64,000 nt of DNA from Parvibaculum sp002684405 (GTDB lineage: Bacteria; Pseudomonadota; Alphaproteobacteria; Parvibaculales; Parvibaculaceae). The stretch spans positions 310,001 through 374,000 of the forward strand of contig OZ223207.1 of the NCBI GenBank assembly GCA_965140395.1, read 5' to 3'. Made by a program: the position numbers and the translations under genes. This document shows positions 50,504-57,406 of this stretch, in pieces. Every line of letters begins with the position of its first letter. The first letter of the stretch is position 1. The notes under the pieces were generated by a model that saw only the letters and a program-made list of their open reading frames with translations, did no database searches and was not told where the DNA came from.

Positions 50504-51421
50504 ATGACGCTGGACCTCAATGCCTTCGCCGTTTTTGCGCAGGTGGTGGAGACGGGCAGTTTCACCGCCGCGGCGGAAGCTCTGCACCTGTCCAAAAGCA
50601 TGGTGAGCCGTCAGGTCGCCGCGCTGGAGGAGGGGCTGGGCGTGCGCCTTCTCAACCGGACGACGCGGCGCCTCAGCGTGACCGAGGCAGGCGCGGTGGT
50701 TTACGAGCGCGCGCAGCGCATCGTGGCGGAGGCGGCGGATGCGGAGGCCTGCGTCACCCATGTGCAGGGCGCCGTGCAGGGCCGTTTGCGCGTCAACGCG
50801 CCGATGACCTTCGGGATCCGGCAATTGTCGAATGTGATCCCGGAGTTTCTCGAACGCTATCCGGACCTCACCGTGGATCTCGCGCTCAACGACCGGCGCG
50901 TGGACCTCATCGAGGAAGGGTTCGACGTGTCCCTGCGCGTTTCGGAGCTGGAGGATTCAAGCCTGATCGCGCGCCAGCTTGCGCCCGTGCGCCGCTTGCT
51001 GGTGGCCGCGCCCGCCTATTTCGAGAAGCACGGCCGGCCGCAAACGCCGGACGAGTTGAAGCGCCATCGCTTCATGTTCTATTCGATTCAGCCTAGGCCG
51101 GAGGTCATTCGCCTTCGCTCGCCCTCCGGCAAGCGGATCGAGGTCGAGAGGGAAGGCCAGCTCTATTGCAACAATGCGGATGCCATGGTGCCGATGCTGA
51201 AGGCGGGGCAGGCGATGGGCTTCTTCCCGGACTTCATCATTGCTGATGAATTGCGTTCCGGTGCGATCGAGGCGGTGATGACCGACTGGGAGGACGAGCC
51301 GCTACGCCTTCACGCCATTTATCCGCATACGCATCTTCTGGCGTCCAAGGTTCGTGCCTTCGTCGACTTCGCCGTGGAGAAATTCGGGCAGGGCGCGGCG
51401 CCCTGGGAGAGAGAGGAGTAG
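50504..51421 (+). CDS. LysR-family regulator, probable control of the quinone-stress genes
   Basis: A 305-residue LysR protein. The winged HTH is FTAAAEALHLSKSMVSRQVAALEE followed by VRLLNRTTRRLSVTEAG; the effector domain follows. Length and wording match the CrgA/DmlR-type branch. The frame opens at 50417, but the ATG at 50504 gives the canonical start. It is divergent from wrbA and, by family habit, likely regulates wrbA and itself in response to a quinone or electrophile (inference). Confidence 0.92.
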   Translation: MTLDLNAFAVFAQVVETGSFTAAAEALHLSKSMVSRQVAALEEGLGVRLLNRTTRRLSVTEAGAVVYERAQRIVAEAADAEACVTHVQGAVQGRLRVNAPMTFGIRQLSNVIPEFLERYPDLTVDLALNDRRVDLIEEGFDVSLRVSELEDSSLIARQLAPVRRLLVAAPAYFEKHGRPQTPDELKRHRFMFYSIQPRPEVIRLRSPSGKRIEVEREGQLYCNNADAMVPMLKAGQAMGFFPDFIIADELRSGAIEAVMTDWEDEPLRLHAIYPHTHLLASKVRAFVDFAVEKFGQGAAPWEREE

Positions 51422-51567
51422 TCTTAGTCCGCTACGCATCCCGATTTTCTGATTTTTATTCAGATAAGTTGATGTTGTTTGAGGTCAAAAGCACGCCTGA
51501 ATCTGACTTGACTTGTAGTGGGCCTACATGCTCGGCTCAAATGGGCATTCAAATTTGGGAGGTGGGA

Positions 51568-51912
51568 ATGGCTGGGAGAGGTCGGGCAAGTGGTTACACG
51601 CTCTCGAGCGTTGATGTGCCAATAATCAGGGGAATGGTGAAGCGCGGTGATCGTGAACACGATATTGCGGCTTGGTTTGGGGTAAATCAGGGGCGAATAG
51701 CAGAGGCTAAAGACGGCAAATTTGGCCTTGGAGAGCCGGCGCCTACAGAAGATTTACCCCCCAAAGGGGCGCCTGGCGTTAAAGGAAAAAGGCTACGTCA
51801 GGCTGTAGGAAGGGCGATTGGAATTCTGGACGCTGAAGGTGCAGATGGCTTGGACTCGGCAATGGAACTTCTTATTGCAGCTCAGCAGAAATATGACTCT
51901 AACGAGACATAG
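51568..51912 (+). CDS. Small HTH-like protein in an AT-richer island
   Basis: A 114-residue protein of unrecognised family. The segment DVPIIRGMVKRGDREHDIAAWFGVNQGRIAEAKDG reads like a helix-turn-helix; the middle is Pro-rich and basic (LPPKGAPGVKGKRLRQAVG), and the C-terminus is helical. GGGAGGTGGG lies just before the ATG at 51568. The third codon positions are clearly more AT-rich than the neighbours, a sign of transfer. Its end overlaps the convergent methyltransferase by 14 bases. Confidence 0.6.
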   Translation: MAGRGRASGYTLSSVDVPIIRGMVKRGDREHDIAAWFGVNQGRIAEAKDGKFGLGEPAPTEDLPPKGAPGVKGKRLRQAVGRAIGILDAEGADGLDSAMELLIAAQQKYDSNET

Positions 51913-52552
51913 CTACTGGTAACAGCTCTGTGTTTGAATAGTCGTCTTGTTTTTCTAGTGTTTTTCGACAGGGTGGAACCCACATTAGCCGTGGGACGAT
52001 TGGCCCGTTGGCGAGTTCCCACACTAGCCACGCATAGCTTGTTGCTGTCACAGCTTTCTTATCCAAGCGGCCCTTTACCATTGGAACACGTTCGGTGAAC
52101 TGAGCGAATTTGCTCGGCGGAGTTTGAGAGAAAATATTCTGATAGCGCCCAATGCTTTCGATGAAGACGGTCCGCGCGAGTATTGCTACTCCTTCGCGTG
52201 CTATTTTTAGCGACCGAATAAGAAACTCTTCACTTAATCTGAACGGTGGATTGGTTATTACCCAGTCCACTGATCTAGGTTCGTAGGGATCCGTAAGAAA
52301 GTCGCGGACATACCCATAGCCATATGTACCAATGTCTGAAGAGATGACCTTGCCAAAGTACTCTTCAAGGGTTCGTGACATATGGCCTGCCCCGCAAGCT
52401 GGTTCTAGGCAGGACATAGCAGCTAGTGATTTTTGGTCTTCGAGTATGTGCTCTACTAGAGCTCTGGTTGCCCAAGGTGGGGTCGGGAAGTCATCAGGGC
52501 TGTCTTTTGGCTCGACTCGCTGGGCCATGACAGCGTGCGTTGTATTTTGCAT
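51899..52552 (-). CDS. N6-adenine-type DNA methyltransferase
   Basis: A 217-residue methyltransferase-like protein. The opening DFPTPPWATRALVEHIL is typical of small phage and mobile-element DNA methyltransferases; SAM motif is CLEPACGAGHMSRTLEEYF, and the catalytic motif IV reads VITNPPFRLSEEF (NPPF, as for adenine-N6 enzymes). No target recognition domain of typical size is present and no restriction gene is adjacent, so it is an orphan. The ATG at 52552 is preferred over a TTG at 52558. Codon use is AT-richer than the neighbours. Its promoter region has four clustered GANTC sites. Confidence 0.85.
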   Translation of the reverse strand: MQNTTHAVMAQRVEPKDSPDDFPTPPWATRALVEHILEDQKSLAAMSCLEPACGAGHMSRTLEEYFGKVISSDIGTYGYGYVRDFLTDPYEPRSVDWVITNPPFRLSEEFLIRSLKIAREGVAILARTVFIESIGRYQNIFSQTPPSKFAQFTERVPMVKGRLDKKAVTATSYAWLVWELANGPIVPRLMWVPPCRKTLEKQDDYSNTELLPVAMSR

Positions 52553-52568
52553 TCCCAATTCCCCAACC

Positions 52569-52614
52569 GATTCAGCCAGCTTGACTTGAGATTCATAGAT
52601 TCAGTTAGCGATTC
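52569..52614. promoter_or_regulatory. Cluster of GANTC methylation sites upstream of the DNA methyltransferase
   Basis: GATTC occurs at 52569, 52590, 52598 and 52610, four copies in 46 bases just upstream of the methyltransferase start. GANTC is the target of the alphaproteobacterial cell-cycle methylase CcrM. One more GANTC (GAATC at 51499) lies in the promoter of the HTH-like gene on the other side of the island. Confidence 0.6.
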
Positions 52615-52723
52615 ATCTGTCAAGTATTGTGGTCGAGGTAGTGCAAACCGTTCCGAAAAAAAGGTTTCCAATGGAAGTGGTTTTGGCGGATCACGCGTCC
52701 TTTTGAAAAAAACTCTGCCAAGG

Positions 52724-52751
52724 AAAAAGGCGGGCACTTGACCCGCCTTTT
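52724..52751. terminator. Bidirectional terminator at the right edge of the island
   Basis: GGCGGG (52729-52734) pairs with CCCGCC (52742-52747) around a short loop, flanked by AAAA on the left and TTTT on the right, so it can work on both strands. It lies just past the SDR stop at 52774 and upstream of the methyltransferase. Confidence 0.8.
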
Positions 52752-52773
52752 CCGTATTCGTTTCCCGTATCGC

Positions 52774-53688
52774 TTACACCGGTTCCCAGGTGAAGACCGA
52801 CGCCGTGGCGCCGAGGTCGGTGTAGCCGCCTTCCATGGCCGGGATGCCGTGGGAGAGGATCGTCTCCGGCGTCCAGCCGTCGATGCGGGCGACGCTCTTC
52901 ACGGGGCGGGGCTGCGAGAACAGCACGATCTCGTTGCCGCGCACGGAGAAGATCTGGCCGCTCGTCTTGCATTCGGGTGAGGCCAGAGCGACGGAGAAAT
53001 TCGCAACCTGCTCGGCGCGCATCGCATTCTTCATGCGTTCCACGCGCTGGGCGGAGGCTTCGTCCTTCACCGGGATGGTGGCGATCATGCGCGTCCAGGC
53101 GAAGGGCGCGATGATGTTGGAGCGCACATTCTTCTTCTCGCCTTCCATGGCGATGATGCGCGACAGGCCCGCGATGCCCATCTTGGCGGCGGCATAGTTC
53201 GCCTGGCCGATATTGCCGATGAGACCGCTCGTCGAGGTGAAGAGGACGAAATTGCCTTCTTCCTGATCGCGGAAGTGATTGATCGCTGCGCGGGTGATGT
53301 TGTAGCTGCCCTTCAGATGGACTTCGAGAACGGCGTCCCAGTCCTCATCGGGCATCTTGTGGAACATGCCATCGCGCAGAATGCCGGCGGGCGAGATGAT
53401 GGAGTGCAGGCCGCCGAATGTGTCGAGCGCCTGGGTGATCATGTTTTCCGCGCCGGACTTCAGCGCCACGCTGTCGGAATTGGCGACGGCTTCGCCGCCC
53501 GCGGCCTTGATCTCGTCCACGGTCTTCTGCGCCGCGCTCGCATTGCCTTCGTCGCCGCCGGACACGCTGCCGCCCAGATCGTTCACCACGACCTTGGCGC
53601 CCTGCGCCGCCGCGATCATTGCGCATTCCTTGCCGATGCCGCCTGCGGCACCCGTAACCAGCACTACCTTGCCGTCGAGAAGTCCCAT
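52774..53688 (-). CDS. SDR-family 3-hydroxyacyl-CoA dehydrogenase/oxoacyl reductase-like protein
   Basis: A 304-residue classical SDR. The cofactor site is GKVVLVTGAAGGIGKECAMIA, the NDLGGSVSGGDEGNASA loop is like the peroxisomal multifunctional type-2 dehydrogenase family, catalytic residues fit TSTSGLIGNIGQANYAAAK (YxxxK), and the extended C-terminus is normal for that group. The role is probably oxidation or reduction of a 3-hydroxyacyl-CoA or related alcohol in lipid breakdown. It is a single gene, with a terminator at its end and a long gene-free stretch upstream. Confidence 0.9.
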   Translation of the reverse strand: MGLLDGKVVLVTGAAGGIGKECAMIAAAQGAKVVVNDLGGSVSGGDEGNASAAQKTVDEIKAAGGEAVANSDSVALKSGAENMITQALDTFGGLHSIISPAGILRDGMFHKMPDEDWDAVLEVHLKGSYNITRAAINHFRDQEEGNFVLFTSTSGLIGNIGQANYAAAKMGIAGLSRIIAMEGEKKNVRSNIIAPFAWTRMIATIPVKDEASAQRVERMKNAMRAEQVANFSVALASPECKTSGQIFSVRGNEIVLFSQPRPVKSVARIDGWTPETILSHGIPAMEGGYTDLGATASVFTWEPV

Positions 53689-54076
53689 CTTTTCCTCCGT
53701 GAAAAGCCTCGTTCGGTGTCGTTTATATGCCGGGCAAGCTAGCTAAAGGGGCGGGCGAGGGCCAGAGGTTTTGCCTCTCCCGAATGCCGGAACTTTACGG
53801 GACGGGCGGGCCGTGCTATCCGCTTTCCCTCTTTCAGGCGGCGGAAGCATGAATCTGCCGTAAGGGATATGGACGTTATGACGCGTTTGGCTGCACAGCG
53901 ACGACGAATCCGGGCCGGAGGCTATGCCCTCCGATCCGTGCGTGCCCCTGCACGCCGTCCGAGCCGGGCCTGACAGCCGGTTCTGGCGGAAAGGGGCCCG
54001 AGCGGCCAACCGATCCGTCAACGACCGGCCCATAGCAGATGTTCACGGCCGATCTGCCTGAGAGACCCTGAATCCC
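53689..54076. other. Gene-free GC-rich segment with structured-RNA character
   Basis: About 388 bases between the SDR start and the GNAT start with no credible gene. The right half (53912-54031) folds into several strong hairpins; see the separate entry. Nothing clear is seen at 53689-53880 beyond the divergent SDR promoter. Confidence 0.6.
53912..54031. ncRNA. Candidate structured RNA element, strand unknown
   Basis: Three adjacent hairpins: CGGAGG/CCTCCG (53916-53921 with 53928-53933), GCGTGC/GCACGC (53940-53945 with 53950-53955), and GAGCCGG/CCGGTTC (53961-53967 with 53977-53983, one G-T). A possible closing stem GGGCCGG (53912-53918) with CCGGCCC (54025-54031) overlaps the first hairpin by a few bases. 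Together this looks like a multibranched fold between two genes. It could be an RNA gene, a leader of the GNAT gene, or chance in GC-rich DNA. I matched it to no known RNA class. Confidence 0.35.
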
Positions 54077-54628
54077 ATGTTTGAAATCCTTCATGAGCGG
54101 CCCGAACACCGGCCCGACATCGACGCGCTGCTGGACCTTTCATTCGGCCCCGGCCGTTTTGCCAAGACCGCGCAGCGCCTGCGCGAGGGCAATCATCCGG
54201 TGCCGGAGCTTTGCTATGTCGCCTTTTCCGAAGAGGGCGGCGAGCGGCGCATGGTCGGCTCGCTGAGCTTCTGGCCGATCGCGATCGGCGAAACGCCCGC
54301 CCTGATGCTGGGGCCGCTTGCCGTGGAGCCCGCGCTTCGCGGCAAGGGCGCGGGCCTCCTCCTGATGCGGCGGGGGCTTGAGGATGCGAAAGCGCTGGGC
54401 TGGCGGATCGTCATCCTTGTCGGCGACGAACCCTATTACTCGAAAGTGGGGTTCGGCCCGGTGCCGCCGGGGCGTGTCGTCATGCCGGGACCGGTGGACC
54501 CGCGGCGGCTTCTCTACCGGGAACTCGATCTCGGTGCGTTCTCCGGTGTCTCGGGCGCGGTACGTGTGCTCAATTCGGGGGAGAAGGTCAGTTCTTCTCC
54601 ATCGCCGCGACCAGCCTCGGCACATTGA
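54077..54628 (+). CDS. GNAT-family N-acetyltransferase (YhbS-like)
   Basis: A 183-residue GNAT protein. Acetyl-CoA motif A is LGPLAVEPALRGKGAGLLLMRRGLED (Q/RxxGxG/A form), preceded by YVAFSEEGGERRMVGSLSFWP, and followed by GDEPYYSKVGFGPVP, the YhbS-like signature. Its target is unknown. The last 14 codons overlap the 3' end of the zinc-binding protein gene by 41 bases in convergent orientation. Confidence 0.88.
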   Translation: MFEILHERPEHRPDIDALLDLSFGPGRFAKTAQRLREGNHPVPELCYVAFSEEGGERRMVGSLSFWPIAIGETPALMLGPLAVEPALRGKGAGLLLMRRGLEDAKALGWRIVILVGDEPYYSKVGFGPVPPGRVVMPGPVDPRRLLYRELDLGAFSGVSGAVRVLNSGEKVSSSPSPRPASAH

Positions 54629-55550
54629 CGCGGAACATGTCGAGATAGGTCGGCGCCTCGCCATCGGGCGCGGACAAGGCGTCGGAGTAGAGCTCGCCGC
54701 CTTCTTCCGCGCCGGTCTCGCGCGCGATGGTCTGCATCATGCGCGGGTCGGACATGTTTTCGATGAAGAGCGCCTTGATCTTTTCCCGTTTCATCTGATC
54801 GACGAGACGTGCGAGGTCTTTCGCGCTCACTTCCGCTTCGGCGTTGATGCCTGTAGGCGCATGGAAGCTCACGCCATAGGCGTCGCCGAAATAGCCGAAT
54901 GCGTCATGCGTGGTGATGACCTTGCGCTTGGCTGCGGGCACCTTGCCGATTTCGGCGCGCACCCATTTGTCGAGCGCGTTGATTTCATAAATGTAGTTGC
55001 GGGCCGCCGTCGCATAGATGTCGGCATGGTCCGGATCGGCCTTTTCCAACGCCGCCTCGATATTGCCGACATAGATCTTGCCGTTGCTCAGGTCCTGCCA
55101 GGCATGGGGGTCATAGTCGCCATGATGGTTTTCATGCGCCTCGTGATCCTCATGGCTGTCATGCTCATGCTCATGCTCATGTTCGGCTTCTTCCGGCGTC
55201 AGGCGGCGCGGGTGAACGCCTTTGCTCGCAACGATCACCGGCCCCTTGTAACCGGAGGCATCGATCAGGCGCTGCATCCAGCTTTCAAGCGCAAGGCCGT
55301 TGACGACGACGAGGTCGGCCTCGGCCAGCGCCCGAGCGTCTGCCGGGCTCGGCTCGAAGGAATGCGCATCGCCGTTCGCCGGGACGAGGGAGATCGCCGT
55401 CGCGTTGTCGCCGGTGATCTGCTGCGTCATGTCGGCGAGGATCGAAATGCTCGTCACCACTTTCAGCGGCGCGGCCTGCGCCGGCGATGTCAGAAACGAC
55501 GAGACGGACAGGAAAAGCGTGGCGCAGGCGAGCAGCAAAAGGCGTTTCAT
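54588..55550 (-). CDS. znuA: ZnuA-type zinc ABC transporter substrate-binding protein
   Basis: A 320-residue exported protein. A signal peptide (LLLLACATLFLSVSSFLTSPAQA) precedes the cluster-A-1 binding fold; the family His-rich loop is EHEHEHEHDSHEDHEAHENHH (residues about 120-140), followed by YDPHAWQDL, the metal ligand region, and DAFGYFGDAYGV, ADPAPTG-like motifs. It captures zinc in the periplasm and delivers it to the permease. It is the last gene of the zinc operon and overlaps the permease gene by four bases. Confidence 0.93.
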   Translation of the reverse strand: MKRLLLLACATLFLSVSSFLTSPAQAAPLKVVTSISILADMTQQITGDNATAISLVPANGDAHSFEPSPADARALAEADLVVVNGLALESWMQRLIDASGYKGPVIVASKGVHPRRLTPEEAEHEHEHEHDSHEDHEAHENHHGDYDPHAWQDLSNGKIYVGNIEAALEKADPDHADIYATAARNYIYEINALDKWVRAEIGKVPAAKRKVITTHDAFGYFGDAYGVSFHAPTGINAEAEVSAKDLARLVDQMKREKIKALFIENMSDPRMMQTIARETGAEEGGELYSDALSAPDGEAPTYLDMFRVNVPRLVAAMEKN

Positions 55551-56461
55551 TTCATGGTTTCCTTATCCGGGACGAGGGGGCTGTCTTTGACCTCATGAAA
55601 ATGAGGGCGGTGCATGTACCGGCTTGTCAGGCTCGAATGGCGACCGGCGATCACCGAGAAGATGTAGGCCGCGCCCGCCGTCAGGATGATGGCGGGGCCG
55701 GAGGGCAGGCCGAAATGATAGGAGACGAGCAGTCCCGCCACGCCGGAACCGAAGGCGATGGCGACTGCCGCTGCGATCAGCGACCAGACCTCGCGCGCCC
55801 AGAAGCGCGCCGCGGCGGCGGGCAGCATCATCAGGCCGAGCGCCATCAGCGTTCCGAGTGCCTGAAAGCCCGCGACGAGGTTCAGCACCACCAGCGCGAG
55901 AAAGACGAAGTGGAACACGCCCGCGCCGCGCATGGTGGCAGGCAGGAAGATCGGATCGAAGCAATCGATCACCAGCGCGCGATAGATGACCGCCAGCACG
56001 ATCAGTGTCAGCGAGGCGATGCTTGCGACCAGCAGCAGGGCATTGTCGTCGACGGAGAGAATGGTGCCGAAAAGCACATGCAGCAGGTCGATATTGGAGC
56101 CGCGCATGGAGACGAGGAGGACGCCGAAGGCAAGGCTGATCAGGTAGAAGCCCGCAAGGCTCGCATCCTCGCGCAGAAGCGTCGTGCGACTGATGACCCC
56201 CGCCAGCAGAGCGACCGACAGTCCGGCAAAGAGGCCGCCCGCGCTCATCGTCCAGATGGAGAGCCCGGCCACGAGAAAGCCGATGGCGGCGCCGGGCAGG
56301 ATCGCATGGCTGATCGCATCGCCCATCAGGCTCATGCGGCGCAATACGAGGAAGACGCCGATGGGCGCGCCGCCAAGCGCAAGCGCGAGGCAGGCGACCA
56401 GGGCGCGGCGCATAAAGGCGTAGTCGAAGAAGGGTTGCACCAGCTGGTCGTAAATCATCAT
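55547..56461 (-). CDS. znuB: Zinc ABC transporter permease (ZnuB-type)
   Basis: A 304-residue permease with eight or nine hydrophobic helices. The family segment GDAISHAILPGAAIGFLVAG (His and Asp within helix) and the LGTLMALGLMMLPAAAARF stretch are those of ABC-3 permeases. It moves zinc across the inner membrane. The ATG at 56461 overlaps the stop of the ATPase gene as ATGA; a longer frame runs to 56542 but lies inside that gene. It overlaps the next gene by four bases. Confidence 0.93.
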   Translation of the reverse strand: MMIYDQLVQPFFDYAFMRRALVACLALALGGAPIGVFLVLRRMSLMGDAISHAILPGAAIGFLVAGLSIWTMSAGGLFAGLSVALLAGVISRTTLLREDASLAGFYLISLAFGVLLVSMRGSNIDLLHVLFGTILSVDDNALLLVASIASLTLIVLAVIYRALVIDCFDPIFLPATMRGAGVFHFVFLALVVLNLVAGFQALGTLMALGLMMLPAAAARFWAREVWSLIAAAVAIAFGSGVAGLLVSYHFGLPSGPAIILTAGAAYIFSVIAGRHSSLTSRYMHRPHFHEVKDSPLVPDKETMK

Positions 56462-57183
56462 GCCGCGTGCCCCCAGCCTTCGGAGATGTAGCGGGCACGG
56501 GCGAGATTGTCGGTGCCGAGCGTCTCTTCGACGCCTCCCCATGCTACGGGCTCGCGGGCAAGCAGCAAGGCGTCGTCGAAGGCGGTCCGCGCCATGGCAA
56601 GGTCGTGCAGCACGGCGATCACGATGCGTCCTTCCTCCCGCCAGCGGCGCATCACCGCCAGCAATTCCTGCACGGTGCGTTCGTCCACCGCTGCGAAAGG
56701 TTCGTCGAGCAGGATCGCCTTGGCGTTCTGGATCAGAAGCCGCGCGAAAAGAACGCGCTGAAGCTGGCCGACGGAGAGGTTGGTCACGGGGCGCTCGCCG
56801 AAGCCGGGCAGGCCGACCGTTTCGAGCGCTTCGTTGACGCGGGCCGTGCGGGCCGCGTCGATGCGGCCGAAGAGCCCGAGTTCCTGCCAGAGGCCCATGG
56901 CCACCACGTCGAAAACGGTGATGGGAAAACTCGTATCGAGATCGGCATGTTGCGGCAGGTAGGCGATTTCCCGCCGCGCGAGGCCGGAGAGGCCGATATC
57001 GCCTTCATCGAGCGGCAAAAGACCGACAAGGCTTTTCAGCAGCGTGCTTTTGCCCGCGCCGTTCGGTCCCATCACGGCGGACAGGCGGCCGCCCTGAAAG
57101 GCGCCGGAGAGATGATGCACCGCCGGCATCCGCTCATAGGAGATGGTGAGGTCGCGCAGGCGGATTTCGGCAGGACCGGTCAT
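56458..57183 (-). CDS. znuC: Zinc ABC transporter ATP-binding protein (ZnuC-type)
   Basis: A 241-residue ABC ATPase. Walker A is VMGPNGAGKSTLLKSLVG, the signature is TNLSVGQLQRVLFARLLIQ, Walker B is AKAILLDEPFAAVD, and the H-loop is VIAVLHDLAMAR. It powers zinc uptake. The ATG at 57183 overlaps the stop of a 43-residue ORF by two or three bases, so translation is coupled. An earlier start at 57195 exists in the same frame but overlaps that ORF more. Confidence 0.93.
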   Translation of the reverse strand: MTGPAEIRLRDLTISYERMPAVHHLSGAFQGGRLSAVMGPNGAGKSTLLKSLVGLLPLDEGDIGLSGLARREIAYLPQHADLDTSFPITVFDVVAMGLWQELGLFGRIDAARTARVNEALETVGLPGFGERPVTNLSVGQLQRVLFARLLIQNAKAILLDEPFAAVDERTVQELLAVMRRWREEGRIVIAVLHDLAMARTAFDDALLLAREPVAWGGVEETLGTDNLARARYISEGWGHAA

Positions 57184-57311
57184 GCGATCGCCCACCAGAC
57201 GCCAAGCCAGATGAGTGCGATGCCGAGCCCGGCCAGCGTCAGCCTCTCGCCGATTCCCGTGCCGAAGGCGGAATGGCGTGCGGGCGCGTGGCGGGAGGTG
57301 GGATCGCTCAT
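57180..57311 (-). CDS. 43-residue single-helix microprotein at the head of the zinc operon
   Basis: A short ORF of 43 codons before the stop, reading MSDPTSRHAPARHSAFGTGI, then a hydrophobic helix LTLAGLGIALIWLGVWWAIA. Its TGA (57180-57182) overlaps the znuC ATG. Its own ATG at 57311 is 14 bases from the Zur-type box, so it is the first gene transcribed. The N-terminus holds three histidines. It could help assemble or tune the transporter, bind zinc or merely couple translation. No family recognised. Its coding status rests on the position, the coupled stop and the clean membrane helix. Confidence 0.6.
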   Translation of the reverse strand: MSDPTSRHAPARHSAFGTGIGERLTLAGLGIALIWLGVWWAIA

Positions 57312-57324
57312 CGGTTTGTCCAGG

Positions 57325-57343
57325 AATGTGATATTATAACGTC
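57325..57343. promoter_or_regulatory. Zur-type zinc-responsive operator
   Basis: The core GTGATATTATAAC (57328-57340) in the context AATGTGATATTATAACGTC is a near-palindrome matching the alphaproteobacterial Zur box GTTATAnTATAAC. It sits immediately upstream of the microprotein-znuCBA operon. Repression by zinc-bound Zur is the expected effect; zur itself is not in the window. Confidence 0.85.
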
Positions 57344-57406
57344 GCGCAACCTAGGCCGAATTCCGCGGGTCGGCAAGGGGGGGAAGGACGCGGCGTTTAT
57401 TTGGCG

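Noticed and set aside
52456..52737. Minus-strand ORF of 93 codons upstream of the methyltransferase
   Set aside because: It overlaps the methyltransferase start and a terminator and has no ribosome site or family match.
51422..52773. Complete restriction-modification system or prophage
   Set aside because: No restriction enzyme, integrase or phage structural gene is visible; only an orphan methyltransferase and an HTH-like gene are present.
53846..54109. Minus-strand ORFs in the 53.7-54.1 kb gap
   Set aside because: The Pro/Arg/Gly-rich translations without ribosome sites look like random frames in GC-rich DNA, and the segment has hairpins instead.
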